From NCBI GenBank assembly GCA_946886275.1, contig CAMPIH010000032.1, forward strand, positions 1 through 17,222: a stretch of DNA of 17,222 nt, read 5' to 3'. Positions 1-6,602 of this stretch are shown here, piece by piece (within the stretch, counting starts at the first letter, position 1; every line of letters begins with the position of its first letter). The position numbers and the translations under genes are program-made. Under the pieces are notes generated by a model. That model ran no database searches. It was given only the letters and a program-made list of their open reading frames with translations, and was not told the origin of the DNA. Source of the stretch: an uncultured Sphingosinicella sp. (GTDB lineage: Bacteria > Pseudomonadota > Alphaproteobacteria > Sphingomonadales > Sphingomonadaceae).

Positions 1-749
1 GCGACGAACAGGCCGAGGATGGCGATGTCGAGCCGGCGGGAGCCCCATTCGATCGCGTCCGCCGCCGCCAGCGGCACGTTCTGCCGGGCGACCGACATCA
101 TCTCGGTCGGATTGGGTTTCCATCCGTGCGGCAGGCCATAGCTCGAGTAGAGCCGCCAGAAGGCCATGGCGAGGCCGGCGACGACCGAGATCACATAAGC
201 GATGATCAACCCGTCTCGGGAGGAGAGGAAGATGAGGATCCCGGCGGCGATGCTGATCGTCCACGGCTCGACGATCGCCCGGACATGGACGGTCGAAGCG
301 ACGTCATGGCGGTAGGCGAGCGCGGCGAGGGCGACGTCGGCGCCGGCGATTCCGAAGATGACCAGAGGCAATAGCCAGTCGGCGCCGTAAATGTCGCCGG
401 CAGGGAACATCGCCTGCGGGAAGATCATCAGCACCGTGCTCGCCACCGCCGAGGCGATGAAGGCGGCGAGAAGGCCGTCCCAGACGATGCAGACATGCGG
501 CCGGTCCGACTTGGCGAGCTGCTGGGCGAGGCCCCGCTTCATGCCGAGAGTCGCGAGCTGGGCGGCGAGCTCGATGACGATCACCGCATAAGCGAATCGG
601 CCGAGCAGCTCGGGTCCGTAGAATCGGCCGGCGATGAACAGGAAGGGGAGCCGGGCCGCGAGGCGAAGGGCGAAGCCGAACAGATTGGTTCGCCCGCCCT
701 TGGCGAGGGCGGCGATGTCGTCGCTGGCGCCGGGCGCCGGCTCGGTCAA
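1..749 (-). CDS. Polysaccharide/oligosaccharide flippase-like membrane protein (3' end outside window)
   Basis: An open frame of 249 codons continues past the left edge, so the C-terminal part is missing. The translation is strongly hydrophobic with several predicted membrane helices (about residues 22-40, 50-68, 88-110, 124-146, 163-177 and 181-199). A short cytoplasmic-looking N-terminus contains AKGGRTNLFGF, typical of the first helix of Wzx/RfbX-type flippases of the MOP superfamily, which move lipid-linked sugar units across the inner membrane. The likely start is TTG at 749, overlapping the polA stop as TTGA and suggesting translational coupling; no ATG lies in this frame before about residue 70. 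A clear Shine-Dalgarno is absent. The family is recognised by overall character rather than a catalytic motif, so another multi-pass transporter is possible. No sugar-polymer genes are visible nearby. Confidence 0.72.
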   Translation of the reverse strand, partial: MTEPAPGASDDIAALAKGGRTNLFGFALRLAARLPFLFIAGRFYGPELLGRFAYAVIVIELAAQLATLGMKRGLAQQLAKSDRPHVCIVWDGLLAAFIASAVASTVLMIFPQAMFPAGDIYGADWLLPLVIFGIAGADVALAALAYRHDVASTVHVRAIVEPWTISIAAGILIFLSSRDGLIIAYVISVVAGLAMAFWRLYSSYGLPHGWKPNPTEMMSVARQNVPLAAADAIEWGSRRLDIAILGLFV

Positions 750-3517
750 TGCGCGGCGCCCCAATTGGCGCCGGTCCCGATCTCGACCCCGAGCGGCACG
801 CTGAGGGTGATCGCCGGCTCGGCCGCACTCGCCATCACCCGGCGGATCACCGCCGAGGTCGGCTCGACCTCGTCTTCGGGAACCTCGAACACCAGCTCGT
901 CATGGACCTGCATCAGCATCCGGACCCGGCTCAGCCCTTCGGCCTCGAGCGCAGGGTAGATCCGCGCCATGGCGCGCTTGATGATGTCGGCGCTGGTCCC
1001 CTGGATCGGCGCGTTGATCGCCGCCCGCTCGGCGCCCTGCCGCTCGTGCTGGACCTTCGACTTGATCCTCGGGAAATGGGTCTTGCGGCCGAACAAGGTG
1101 GTCGTGAACTCGGTCTCGCGCGCCCTGGTGAGAGTCTCGCCGATATAGTTTCGGATTCCCGGGAATCGCTCGAAATAGCGGTCGATGATCGCCTGCGCCT
1201 CGTCGGCCGTCACCCCGAGCCGCCCGGCGAGTCCCCAGCGGGAAATGCCATAGAGGATGGCGAAGTTGATCGTCTTGGCGGAGGCGCGGGTGTCCCGGTT
1301 CACCTCGCCGAACAGCTCGCCGGCGGTCATGTTGTGGATGTCCGCGCCCTCGGCGAAGGCGGAGCGGAGCTGGGGCACGTCGCAGATATGGGCGGCGAGG
1401 CGGAGCTCGATCTGGCTGTAATCGGCGGAAAGGACGACGAAGCCGGGCTCGGCGATGAACGCGTCGCGGATTCGCCGGCCGATCTCGGTCCGGATCGGGA
1501 TGTTCATGAGATTGGGGTCGGTGGAGGCGAGCCGGCCGGTCTGGGCGCCGGACAGGCTGTAGCTGGTATGGACCCGGCCGGTGTCGCGGTTGATCTGTTC
1601 CTGGAGCGCGTCGGTATAGGTCGACTTGAGCTTGGTCAGCTGCCGCCAGTCGAGAACCAGCTGGGCGATCGGCACCCCTTCGCGGGCGAGCCGCTCGAGC
1701 TCGGTGACGTCGGTCGACCAGGTCCCCGACTTGCCCTTGCGCCCGCCCTGGAGCCCCATCCTGTTGAACAAGATGTCGCCGAGCTGCTGCGGGCTGCCGA
1801 TCGTGAACTTGCAGCCCGCTTCGCCGCAGACCCGCTCCTCGAGCTCGGCGATCTGGGCGTTGAACTCGGCCGAGAGCGATTTCAGCACCTCGCGGTCGAC
1901 CTTGACCCCGTCCCGTTCCATCCGCCCGATCACCGCCACCATCGGCCGGTCGACCAGCTCGTAGACCCGGGTCACCCGTTCGAACGGAAGCCGGGTCTTG
2001 AATCGCATCCACAGGCGGAGGGCGACGTCGGCATCCTCGGCGGCATATTCGGTCGCCTTGTCGACCGGCACCTTGTCGAAGCTGATCTGCTTCTGGCCGG
2101 TCCCGCACAGCTCCTTGTAGGCGATGCAGACATGGTCGAGATGCTTCTTCGCCAGATCGTCGAGCGAGTGGCTGGCAAGGCCGCCGGCATCGAGGTTGAA
2201 GCTCATGACGAGCGTGTCGTCATAGGGCGCGACGCTGATTCCGCGGCGGTTGAAGACAACCCAGTCGAATTTGAGGTTGTGGCCGATCTTCAGGATCGCC
2301 GGATCCTCGAGCAAGGGCTTCAGCCGCTCGAGCACCAGCTCGGCGGCAAGCTGCTCCGGCCGTTCCGCGAACATGTCGTCGCCGCCATGCTCGAGGGGAA
2401 TGTAGCAGGCCCGGTTGCAGTCCGTGGCGAGGCTGATCCCGACCAGCTTGGCGGTGACGCAGTCCCGCCCGTTGGTCTCGGTGTCGATCGCCACCAGGCC
2501 CTTCTTGTAGATCGCCTCGATCCAGTGTTCGAGCGCGGCTTCGTCGGTCACCGTCTCGTAGAGAGAGCGGTCGATCTTCGGCTCGGGCCGGACCTCGGCC
2601 TGGGTCGGCGTTCGTGACGGCGCCGGCGCCGAAGCCTGCGATCGGGCGCCCAGCCTCGCGAGCAAGGTGCGGAAGCCGTGATGGTCGAGGAACTCGCGAA
2701 GCGGCTCTTCGGGGATTCCCTTCATCGCCAGCGAGTCGAGCGGCTCCGGGAGCGGCGCGTCGCAGACCAGCCGGACCAGCTCGCGCGACATCCGCGCCGC
2801 GTCGGCATGCTCGATCAGATTCTGCTTGAGCTTCGGCTTGGTGATCTCGTCGACATGGGCGATGACGTTCTCGACGTCGCCATAAAGCTGGATCAGCTGC
2901 GAAGCCGTCTTCGGGCCCACTCCGGGGACTCCGGGGATGTTGTCGACGCTGTCGCCCATCAGCGCCAGCACCTCGCCCAGCTGTTCGGGCGGAACCCCGA
3001 ACTTCTCGATCACATAGTCGCGTCCGATGCGCCGGTCGTTCATCGTGTCGAGCATGTCGATGCCCGGCTCGATCAGCTGCATCAGATCCTTGTCGGAGCT
3101 GACGATGGTGACCTTCCAGCCCTGGTCGAGCGCCGCCTTGGAATAACAGGCGATGATGTCGTCCGCCTCGAGCCCGGCTTCCTCGATACATGGGATCGAA
3201 AAGGCCCTGGTCGCGTCCCGGATCAGCGGAAATTGGGGCACCAGCTCCGGCGGCGCCGGAGGCCGCTGCGCCTTGTAGCCTTCGTACATGGCGTTTCGGA
3301 ACGTGGTCTCCGACGCGTCGAGGATGACGGCAAGGTGGGTCGGCCCTTCGGACTTGCCGAGATCCTCGGCCAGCTTCCAGAGCATCGTCGTGTAGCCGTA
3401 GACCGCGCCGACATTGAGGCCGTGCTTGTTGGTGAGCGGCGGCAGCCGATGGAAGGCGCGGAAAATGTAGCTCGAGCCGTCGACGAGATAGAGATGGGGG
3501 GAGGGCATGGAAAGCAT
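746..3517 (-). CDS. polA: DNA polymerase I
   Basis: A full-length 923-residue family A polymerase for Okazaki fragment processing and repair synthesis. All three domains are present. The 5' nuclease spans about residues 8-290, with LVDGSSYIFRA, the metal-binding EADDII near 117-122 and the helix-hairpin-helix GVPGVGPKTAS near 197-206. The 3'-5' exonuclease spans about 320-510, and its acidic residues D345, E347, D418 and D495 are intact, so proofreading should be active, unlike Taq-type enzymes. The polymerase domain spans about 530-923, with motif A (SADYSQIELR, D699), the O-helix motif B (R744, K748, F752, Y756) and motif C (VHDE, D873). F752 at the ddNTP-discriminating position is the usual bacterial residue. 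ATG codons at 3517 and 3508 are both possible starts, and neither has a good Shine-Dalgarno. The downstream flippase-like gene overlaps its stop. Confidence 0.98.
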   Translation of the reverse strand: MLSMPSPHLYLVDGSSYIFRAFHRLPPLTNKHGLNVGAVYGYTTMLWKLAEDLGKSEGPTHLAVILDASETTFRNAMYEGYKAQRPPAPPELVPQFPLIRDATRAFSIPCIEEAGLEADDIIACYSKAALDQGWKVTIVSSDKDLMQLIEPGIDMLDTMNDRRIGRDYVIEKFGVPPEQLGEVLALMGDSVDNIPGVPGVGPKTASQLIQLYGDVENVIAHVDEITKPKLKQNLIEHADAARMSRELVRLVCDAPLPEPLDSLAMKGIPEEPLREFLDHHGFRTLLARLGARSQASAPAPSRTPTQAEVRPEPKIDRSLYETVTDEAALEHWIEAIYKKGLVAIDTETNGRDCVTAKLVGISLATDCNRACYIPLEHGGDDMFAERPEQLAAELVLERLKPLLEDPAILKIGHNLKFDWVVFNRRGISVAPYDDTLVMSFNLDAGGLASHSLDDLAKKHLDHVCIAYKELCGTGQKQISFDKVPVDKATEYAAEDADVALRLWMRFKTRLPFERVTRVYELVDRPMVAVIGRMERDGVKVDREVLKSLSAEFNAQIAELEERVCGEAGCKFTIGSPQQLGDILFNRMGLQGGRKGKSGTWSTDVTELERLAREGVPIAQLVLDWRQLTKLKSTYTDALQEQINRDTGRVHTSYSLSGAQTGRLASTDPNLMNIPIRTEIGRRIRDAFIAEPGFVVLSADYSQIELRLAAHICDVPQLRSAFAEGADIHNMTAGELFGEVNRDTRASAKTINFAILYGISRWGLAGRLGVTADEAQAIIDRYFERFPGIRNYIGETLTRARETEFTTTLFGRKTHFPRIKSKVQHERQGAERAAINAPIQGTSADIIKRAMARIYPALEAEGLSRVRMLMQVHDELVFEVPEDEVEPTSAVIRRVMASAAEPAITLSVPLGVEIGTGANWGAAH

Positions 3518-3594
3518 CTAGACCAAGGGCGTTCAGGTGCAAACCGTTCGCGCAGGTAAGGCTGCGTTCAACCAGGGAAAGCTATTTGTCCGGA

Positions 3595-4437
3595 ATGAAC
3601 CGACGCAGATTCCTCTTCTCGGCCGTCGCTCTCGGCCTGTTCGGCTGCACCCCGTCGGCGACCGAGGCGGCGCCGTTCCAGCCGACCCGCTTCTCGGTCC
3701 AGGTCCAGGGCTCCGGCCCTGACGTCATCCTCATTCCCGGGCTCACCGCCGGCCGCGACGTCTGGCAGGCGACCGCCCGCGCCGTCCCCGGCTATCGCTA
3801 TCATCTCATCCAGGTGTCCGGCTTCGCCGGCGAGCCGGCGCGCGGCAATGCCCAGGGCGCTGTGGTGACTCCGCTGGCGGACGAGATCGCCCGCTACATC
3901 GTCGACCGCCGGCTCGAGCGGCCCGCCATCGTCGGCCATTCGATGGGCGGAACGGTGGCGATGCTGATCGGGGCCCGGCGGCCCGATCTGGCCGGCCGGA
4001 TCATGGTCGTCGACATGCTTCCCCAGCCCGCCGGGCTGGTCGGCGGAACCGCCGCCGATCTCGGGCCGCTGGCCGACAGCCTGAGCGGAATGCTCGATAC
4101 CGAAGGGGGCCGAGCCTTGTTCGGCTCGCTGCTCAGCTCGTTCAGTCCGCCGGACCGGGCGAATCGGAGGAGCGATCCCGACGTCGTCGGGCGGGCGATG
4201 CAGGAATTGGCGCGGATCGATCTGAGCGACGATCTGAGGCGGATCAGGACCCCGTTGACGGTGGTCTACGCCTCGCCCGATTCACGGGCCCGGGCTTCGG
4301 TCGATCGCAATTATGCCGGCGCCTATGCGGCGAAGCCGGGCACGAGGCTGGTTCGGATCGACAATAGCGGACATATGGTGATGCTCGATCAGCCGGTCCG
4401 CTTCCGGCAGGCGCTGAGCGACTTCCTCAGGCGCTGA
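3595..4437 (+). CDS. Exported alpha/beta hydrolase (Tat/lipoprotein-type leader)
   Basis: An alpha/beta-hydrolase fold protein of about 280 residues. It starts with MNRRRFLFSAVALGLFGC. The twin-arginine RRxFL pattern, hydrophobic core and LFGC lipobox suggest Tat export and lipidation at Cys18, placing it in the periplasm on a membrane anchor. Catalytic residues, numbered from ATG 3595, are Ser116 in the nucleophile elbow GHSMGG, a probable Asp229 in YASPD and His260 in NSGHMVML. An oxyanion-type IPGL lies near residue 48. Substrate is unknown; an esterase or carboxylester hydrolase is the default guess. An in-frame TTG at 3586 is 4 bases after AGGGAAAG and could be the true start, but the ATG gives a cleaner leader. 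It is divergent from polA and convergent with the PspC-domain gene. Confidence 0.88.
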   Translation: MNRRRFLFSAVALGLFGCTPSATEAAPFQPTRFSVQVQGSGPDVILIPGLTAGRDVWQATARAVPGYRYHLIQVSGFAGEPARGNAQGAVVTPLADEIARYIVDRRLERPAIVGHSMGGTVAMLIGARRPDLAGRIMVVDMLPQPAGLVGGTAADLGPLADSLSGMLDTEGGRALFGSLLSSFSPPDRANRRSDPDVVGRAMQELARIDLSDDLRRIRTPLTVVYASPDSRARASVDRNYAGAYAAKPGTRLVRIDNSGHMVMLDQPVRFRQALSDFLRR

Positions 4438-4453
4438 CCTGGCGTTTCAGCGC
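4431..4453. terminator. Hairpin spanning two convergent stop codons
   Basis: GCGCTGA (4431-4437) and TCAGCGC (4447-4453) form a perfect 7-bp stem around a 9-base loop. The left arm contains the hydrolase TGA stop and the right arm contains the complement of the PspC-domain gene stop, so the two stops pair with each other. There is no T-run on either side, so intrinsic termination is unproven. The position between convergent genes fits a bidirectional terminator or 3'-end stabiliser. Confidence 0.45.
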
Positions 4454-4635
4454 GCCTCGGCGACGAAGGCGGTGACGAAATAGATCAGGAGCATGACCGG
4501 TCCGAGCGCGAACAGGGTCAGAGCGACCGCGCCGAGCCGGATGAGGAGCGGGTCCCAGCCCGTGCTCCGAGCCAGCCCGGAGCAGACCCCGAGGATCTTG
4601 GCTTCCTGTTTGTCGAGAGCGTAGCGGCTGTTCAT
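4447..4635 (-). CDS. PspC-domain small membrane protein
   Basis: A 62-residue protein that is almost entirely a PspC domain. A basic N-terminus (MNSRYALDKQ) is followed by KILGVCSGLARSTGWDP (about 13-29), the family signature, and one hydrophobic helix (about 32-58). In enterobacteria PspC is an inner-membrane sensor and effector of the phage-shock response to secretin mislocalisation and loss of proton-motive force. Short stand-alone PspC-domain proteins like this one are common and mostly uncharacterised. It lies 91 bases downstream of a 36-residue hydrophobic peptide on the same strand. The gap holds two hairpins, and both genes appear to be read from one sigma-54 promoter. The Shine-Dalgarno is modest (GGGA about 9 bases before the ATG). 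Domain assignment is secure; participation in a Psp response is inferred. Confidence 0.88.
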   Translation of the reverse strand: MNSRYALDKQEAKILGVCSGLARSTGWDPLLIRLGAVALTLFALGPVMLLIYFVTAFVAEAR

Positions 4636-4686
4636 CGTCTTGGATCCCGTTTGCTGGATGTGGAAGGTCGGCGGTCCGACCCGGCC

Positions 4687-4726
4687 GGCCCCTGGAGATC
4701 AGGGGCCAGACCCTGCGATGCAGGGT
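4687..4726 (-). other. Tandem hairpins between the 36-residue peptide gene and the PspC-domain gene
   Basis: Two adjacent perfect inverted repeats immediately follow the peptide stop (minus-strand order): ACCCTG/CAGGGT with a 5-base loop (4710-4726), then GGCCCCT/AGGGGCC with a 7-base loop (4687-4707). Neither is followed by a T-run. They could attenuate transcription, protect the 3' end of the peptide message or act as a processing site that sets different levels of the two products. Confidence 0.5.
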
Positions 4727-4837
4727 TCAGATGACCGGGACCGGACCGACGGCGGCGGAAATGAACAGGCTGCTGGCGACGACCGCGCCGACGATCGAAA
4801 GAGCGAGCTGCTGAAGGCTGATGTAGGACAAAGTCAT
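4727..4837 (-). CDS. 36-residue hydrophobic membrane peptide
   Basis: A short reading frame beginning MTLSYISLQQLALS and ending SAAVGPVPVI. The middle (about residues 8-29) is one hydrophobic helix without charged residues, followed by a Pro-containing tail, so a single-pass inner-membrane peptide is expected. The start is well supported: AGGGAG at 4845-4850 lies 7 bases before the ATG. A longer in-frame version from ATG 4936 is unlikely because it would begin upstream of the putative sigma-54 promoter and lacks such a site. I recall similar small proteins with an LFISAAVGP-type segment in sphingomonads, but cannot verify this here. It is first in a probable two-gene transcript with the PspC-domain protein. 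Function is unknown; a role in membrane stress is inferred from context only. Confidence 0.72.
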   Translation of the reverse strand: MTLSYISLQQLALSIVGAVVASSLFISAAVGPVPVI

Positions 4838-4844
4838 TTTCTGT

Positions 4845-4850
4845 CTCCCT
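4845..4850 (-). promoter_or_regulatory. Ribosome binding site fixing the start of the 36-residue peptide
   Basis: AGGGAG on the minus strand, 7 bases before ATG 4837. It is among the strongest Shine-Dalgarno matches in the window and supports the short form of the peptide. Confidence 0.75.
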
Positions 4851-4892
4851 GAACCTGGCTTCGGGACCATCCGTCGGCCACGGCCAGGATTT

Positions 4893-4908
4893 TGCAGGGA
4901 GCGTGCCA
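4893..4908 (-). promoter_or_regulatory. Putative sigma-54 (RpoN) -24/-12 promoter
   Basis: The minus strand reads TGGCACGCTCCCTGCA. Against the sigma-54 consensus TGGCACG-N4-TTGCA it has all seven -24 bases, exact spacing, and one mismatch (C for the first T of the -12 box). The GG and GC dinucleotides are correctly placed. Transcription would start near 4882, giving a leader of about 45 bases with the Shine-Dalgarno at 4845-4850 well positioned. It drives the 36-residue peptide and, by readthrough, the PspC-domain gene. The E. coli psp operon and pspG are also sigma-54 dependent, through PspF. Confidence 0.68.
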
Positions 4909-4924
4909 ATCGGGAGAAACGGCA

Positions 4925-4950
4925 GAAATCCGCCATTTCCTCGGCCGAGG
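4925..4950. repeat. Adjacent inverted repeats upstream of the sigma-54 promoter
   Basis: GAAAT-CCGCC-ATTTC (4925-4939) abuts the perfect 12-bp palindrome CCTCGGCCGAGG (4939-4950). They lie at about -44 to -69 relative to the inferred start near 4882. Such dyads can bind regulators, but this is close to the promoter for a classic enhancer site. Their role is inferred only. Confidence 0.4.
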
Positions 4951-4994
4951 GTCACAAAGGACGAAATTGCCGCCGCCAAATCCCGGCGCAATTT

Positions 4995-5007
4995 CCCAAG
5001 ACTTGGG
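4995..5007. repeat. Inverted repeat CCCAAG-A-CTTGGG, candidate activator site or regulator-gene terminator
   Basis: A perfect 6+6 dyad with one central base, centred about 119 bases upstream of the inferred sigma-54 start. That is the usual distance for an upstream activating sequence bound by a sigma-54 enhancer-binding protein. It also lies 24 bases downstream of the Crp/Fnr gene stop, with outer GCGC arms, so it could be part of a weak terminator hairpin. The two readings cannot be separated from sequence alone. Confidence 0.35.
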
Positions 5008-5030
5008 GCGCTTTCGGCGGAAATGCGGGC

Positions 5031-5765
5031 TTAGCGGGGGCGCCGCTCCAGGTGGAGATAGGTGGGGTCGAAGTCCGAGACGGCCTGAAGCCCTTCCCAG
5101 TCGTGAATCTCGACCCGCCCGCCGCGGAAGGTCAGCAATTTGCGCTCGCGCAACTGGCGAAGCATCCGGTTGACGTGGATCGCGGTGAGACCGGTGGCGT
5201 CGGCGAGGTCGAGCTGGGTGAGCGGGAAGGCGAAGCTCCGGTTCTCGGCGAGGCCGATTACCTCCAGCCTCATGCATAGCTCGCAGAGCAGATGTCCGAT
5301 CCGGGCCAGAGCCGGCCGGCGTCCCATCGACAGGATCTGCTCGCGCTGGATCGACGCGTCCATCAGCGTCGACAGCCACAGCATCCGCGACAGATGAGGC
5401 TCCTCGGCCGTGATCCGGGCCAGCGCCTCGTGCGGGACGAAGGCGACCGTCACCGCGGTCAGGGCGCCGACATTATGATCCAGCCGCTTGAGCAGGAAGC
5501 CGTGCAGGTCGACGAAATCTCCGGCGACATGGACCTCCATGATCTGGCGCTGGCCATCGGCCAGGTCCCGGTAGCGGCCGATCAGGCCTTCGACCAGCAA
5601 GGTGCTCTGAGTGACGGTCTCGCCGGTCCGGACCAGCGTCTTCGCGGCCGGGAATTTCTGGATCTGGCCGATGGCCGACCGAAGCACTTCGGCCTCCCGG
5701 TCGCTGACTTCGTCGCGCAGCCGAAGCTTCTTCACCAGGTCCGCGACCGGATCCTTAGCGCCCAT
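5031..5765 (-). CDS. Crp/Fnr family transcriptional regulator
   Basis: 244 residues with the Crp/Fnr layout: an N-terminal cyclic-nucleotide-binding-type beta-roll (about 30-125), a long dimerisation helix (about 127-160) and a C-terminal winged helix-turn-helix (about 170-225) with PLTQLDLADATGLTAIHVNR as the helix-turn-helix core. There is no N-terminal Fnr-type cysteine cluster, so an oxygen-sensing 4Fe-4S centre is unlikely. The only cysteines are Cys161 and Cys164 (CELC) at the end of the dimerisation helix, an unusual vicinal pair that could be redox-active. The ligand cannot be told from sequence. The start is supported by AGGGAG 7 bases upstream. The gene overlaps the DUF962 gene by 11 bases and is probably co-transcribed with it and the four-helix membrane protein. 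The next minus-strand gene is the sigma-54-driven peptide. Confidence 0.92.
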   Translation of the reverse strand: MGAKDPVADLVKKLRLRDEVSDREAEVLRSAIGQIQKFPAAKTLVRTGETVTQSTLLVEGLIGRYRDLADGQRQIMEVHVAGDFVDLHGFLLKRLDHNVGALTAVTVAFVPHEALARITAEEPHLSRMLWLSTLMDASIQREQILSMGRRPALARIGHLLCELCMRLEVIGLAENRSFAFPLTQLDLADATGLTAIHVNRMLRQLRERKLLTFRGGRVEIHDWEGLQAVSDFDPTYLHLERRPR

Positions 5766-6102
5766 GACGGTTCTCCCTCGTCACGCCGGCGCGCTCGAGT
5801 TCCGATCCGAGCCGTCCCGTCAGCCACAGCGCCCACATCCTGAAATCGGCGGCGAGCGACCATAAGGGATAAGTGAAGGTGGCCGGACGGTTGCGTTCGA
5901 TCGCGGCATGAGCGGCCCAGGCGAAGCCATAGCCGGCGATCGGGATCGCGGCGAGCAGCGCCCAGCGGCCGCTCAGGGCAGCGCCGAGGATGAGAAGGAC
6001 GACGAGACTGGTGCCGGCATGATGGAGCGCGCGGGTCCCGGCCCTTTTATGCTCGCGCAGGTAGAAGGGCCAGAATTCGGCGAAGCTCCGAAGCTCAGGC
6101 AT
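5755..6102 (-). CDS. DUF962/Mpo1-like membrane protein
   Basis: 115 residues matching the DUF962 (YGL010w/Mpo1-like) family. FWPFYLREHKRAGTRALHHAGT (about 10-31) is the family start, followed by two or three hydrophobic helices (about 32-68) and NRPATFTYPLWSLAADFRMW (71-90). Histidines at 18, 27, 28 and 65 are in the positions expected for metal ligands. Yeast Mpo1 is an Fe(II)-dependent dioxygenase that alpha-oxidises 2-hydroxy fatty acids derived from phytosphingosine, but bacterial members are uncharacterised. Start and stop overlap the upstream membrane gene (8 bases) and the downstream Crp/Fnr gene (11 bases), so the three are likely translationally coupled. Family assignment is firm; activity is unknown. 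Confidence 0.87.
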   Translation of the reverse strand: MPELRSFAEFWPFYLREHKRAGTRALHHAGTSLVVLLILGAALSGRWALLAAIPIAGYGFAWAAHAAIERNRPATFTYPLWSLAADFRMWALWLTGRLGSELERAGVTRENRHGR

Positions 6103-6514
6103 CGGCGATCAGCGGCCTCGCCAGATTGCGCTTCGCCATATGGGTGGCGAGCAGCCCGCCGAGGACGGGGACGATGACGGCCGCGAGCTGCATCCATTCC
6201 GGATGCGGGAACATGATGATGTTCGAGATGGAGACGCAGGCCACCAAAGCAGCGATGACCCAGCCGGTCCACAGGCGGCGGCTGATATGGGCGGCGGTCA
6301 GGGCGCCGATGAAGGCGCCGCCGAGCCAGGCGGCGGCAATGAAGGCCAGGGCGCCGGTCGGCATCGACTGGATCAGCGCGCCTTCGCTCTCGAGGCTCTC
6401 GAACCCGCTCTCCGCCGGCAGCGGGTAGACCTGAAGCCCGACCAGCCAGATCACGTAAATCGCCGCCAGTGCCACGACCAGGCCGACGGCAAGCCCTGCG
6501 ACGATCTTGAGCAT
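6095..6514 (-). CDS. Four-helix integral membrane protein, unknown function
   Basis: 139 residues from ATG 6514, chosen because GGGGGAA lies directly upstream. An in-frame extension to 6817 runs into the SDR gene and has shadow-like composition. Predicted membrane helices lie at about 4-27, 54-76, 81-101 and 107-124, with a polar loop containing EGALIQSMPTGALAF (about 44-58) between the first two. I do not recognise a characterised family; it resembles small conserved hypothetical membrane proteins. It is first in an apparent operon with the DUF962 protein and the Crp/Fnr regulator and overlaps DUF962 by 8 bases. TATAGC about 26 bases upstream of the start codon might be a -10 element, but no convincing -35 accompanies it. 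Confidence 0.8.
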   Translation of the reverse strand: MLKIVAGLAVGLVVALAAIYVIWLVGLQVYPLPAESGFESLESEGALIQSMPTGALAFIAAAWLGGAFIGALTAAHISRRLWTGWVIAALVACVSISNIIMFPHPEWMQLAAVIVPVLGGLLATHMAKRNLARPLIADA

Positions 6515-6602
6515 GTTTCCCCCTTGGTCCTGAACGCCTGCGCTATAGCATGGAAAGGCCGCCGGGTAAGTGCCGGCAGCCTTCGCTCCGGTCATCGCCG
6601 TC

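Noticed and set aside
749..2617. A 622-codon open frame on the plus strand opposite polA
   Set aside because: It lies antisense to an unambiguous full-length DNA polymerase I. The translation is rich in D/R/G/L repeats typical of the complement of GC-rich coding DNA, and it contains no recognisable domain.
4838..4936. Longer 69-residue version of the small membrane peptide starting at 4936
   Set aside because: The added part crosses the putative sigma-54 promoter, reads as Arg/Gly-rich non-coding sequence and lacks a ribosome binding site, whereas ATG 4837 has AGGGAG at 7 bases.
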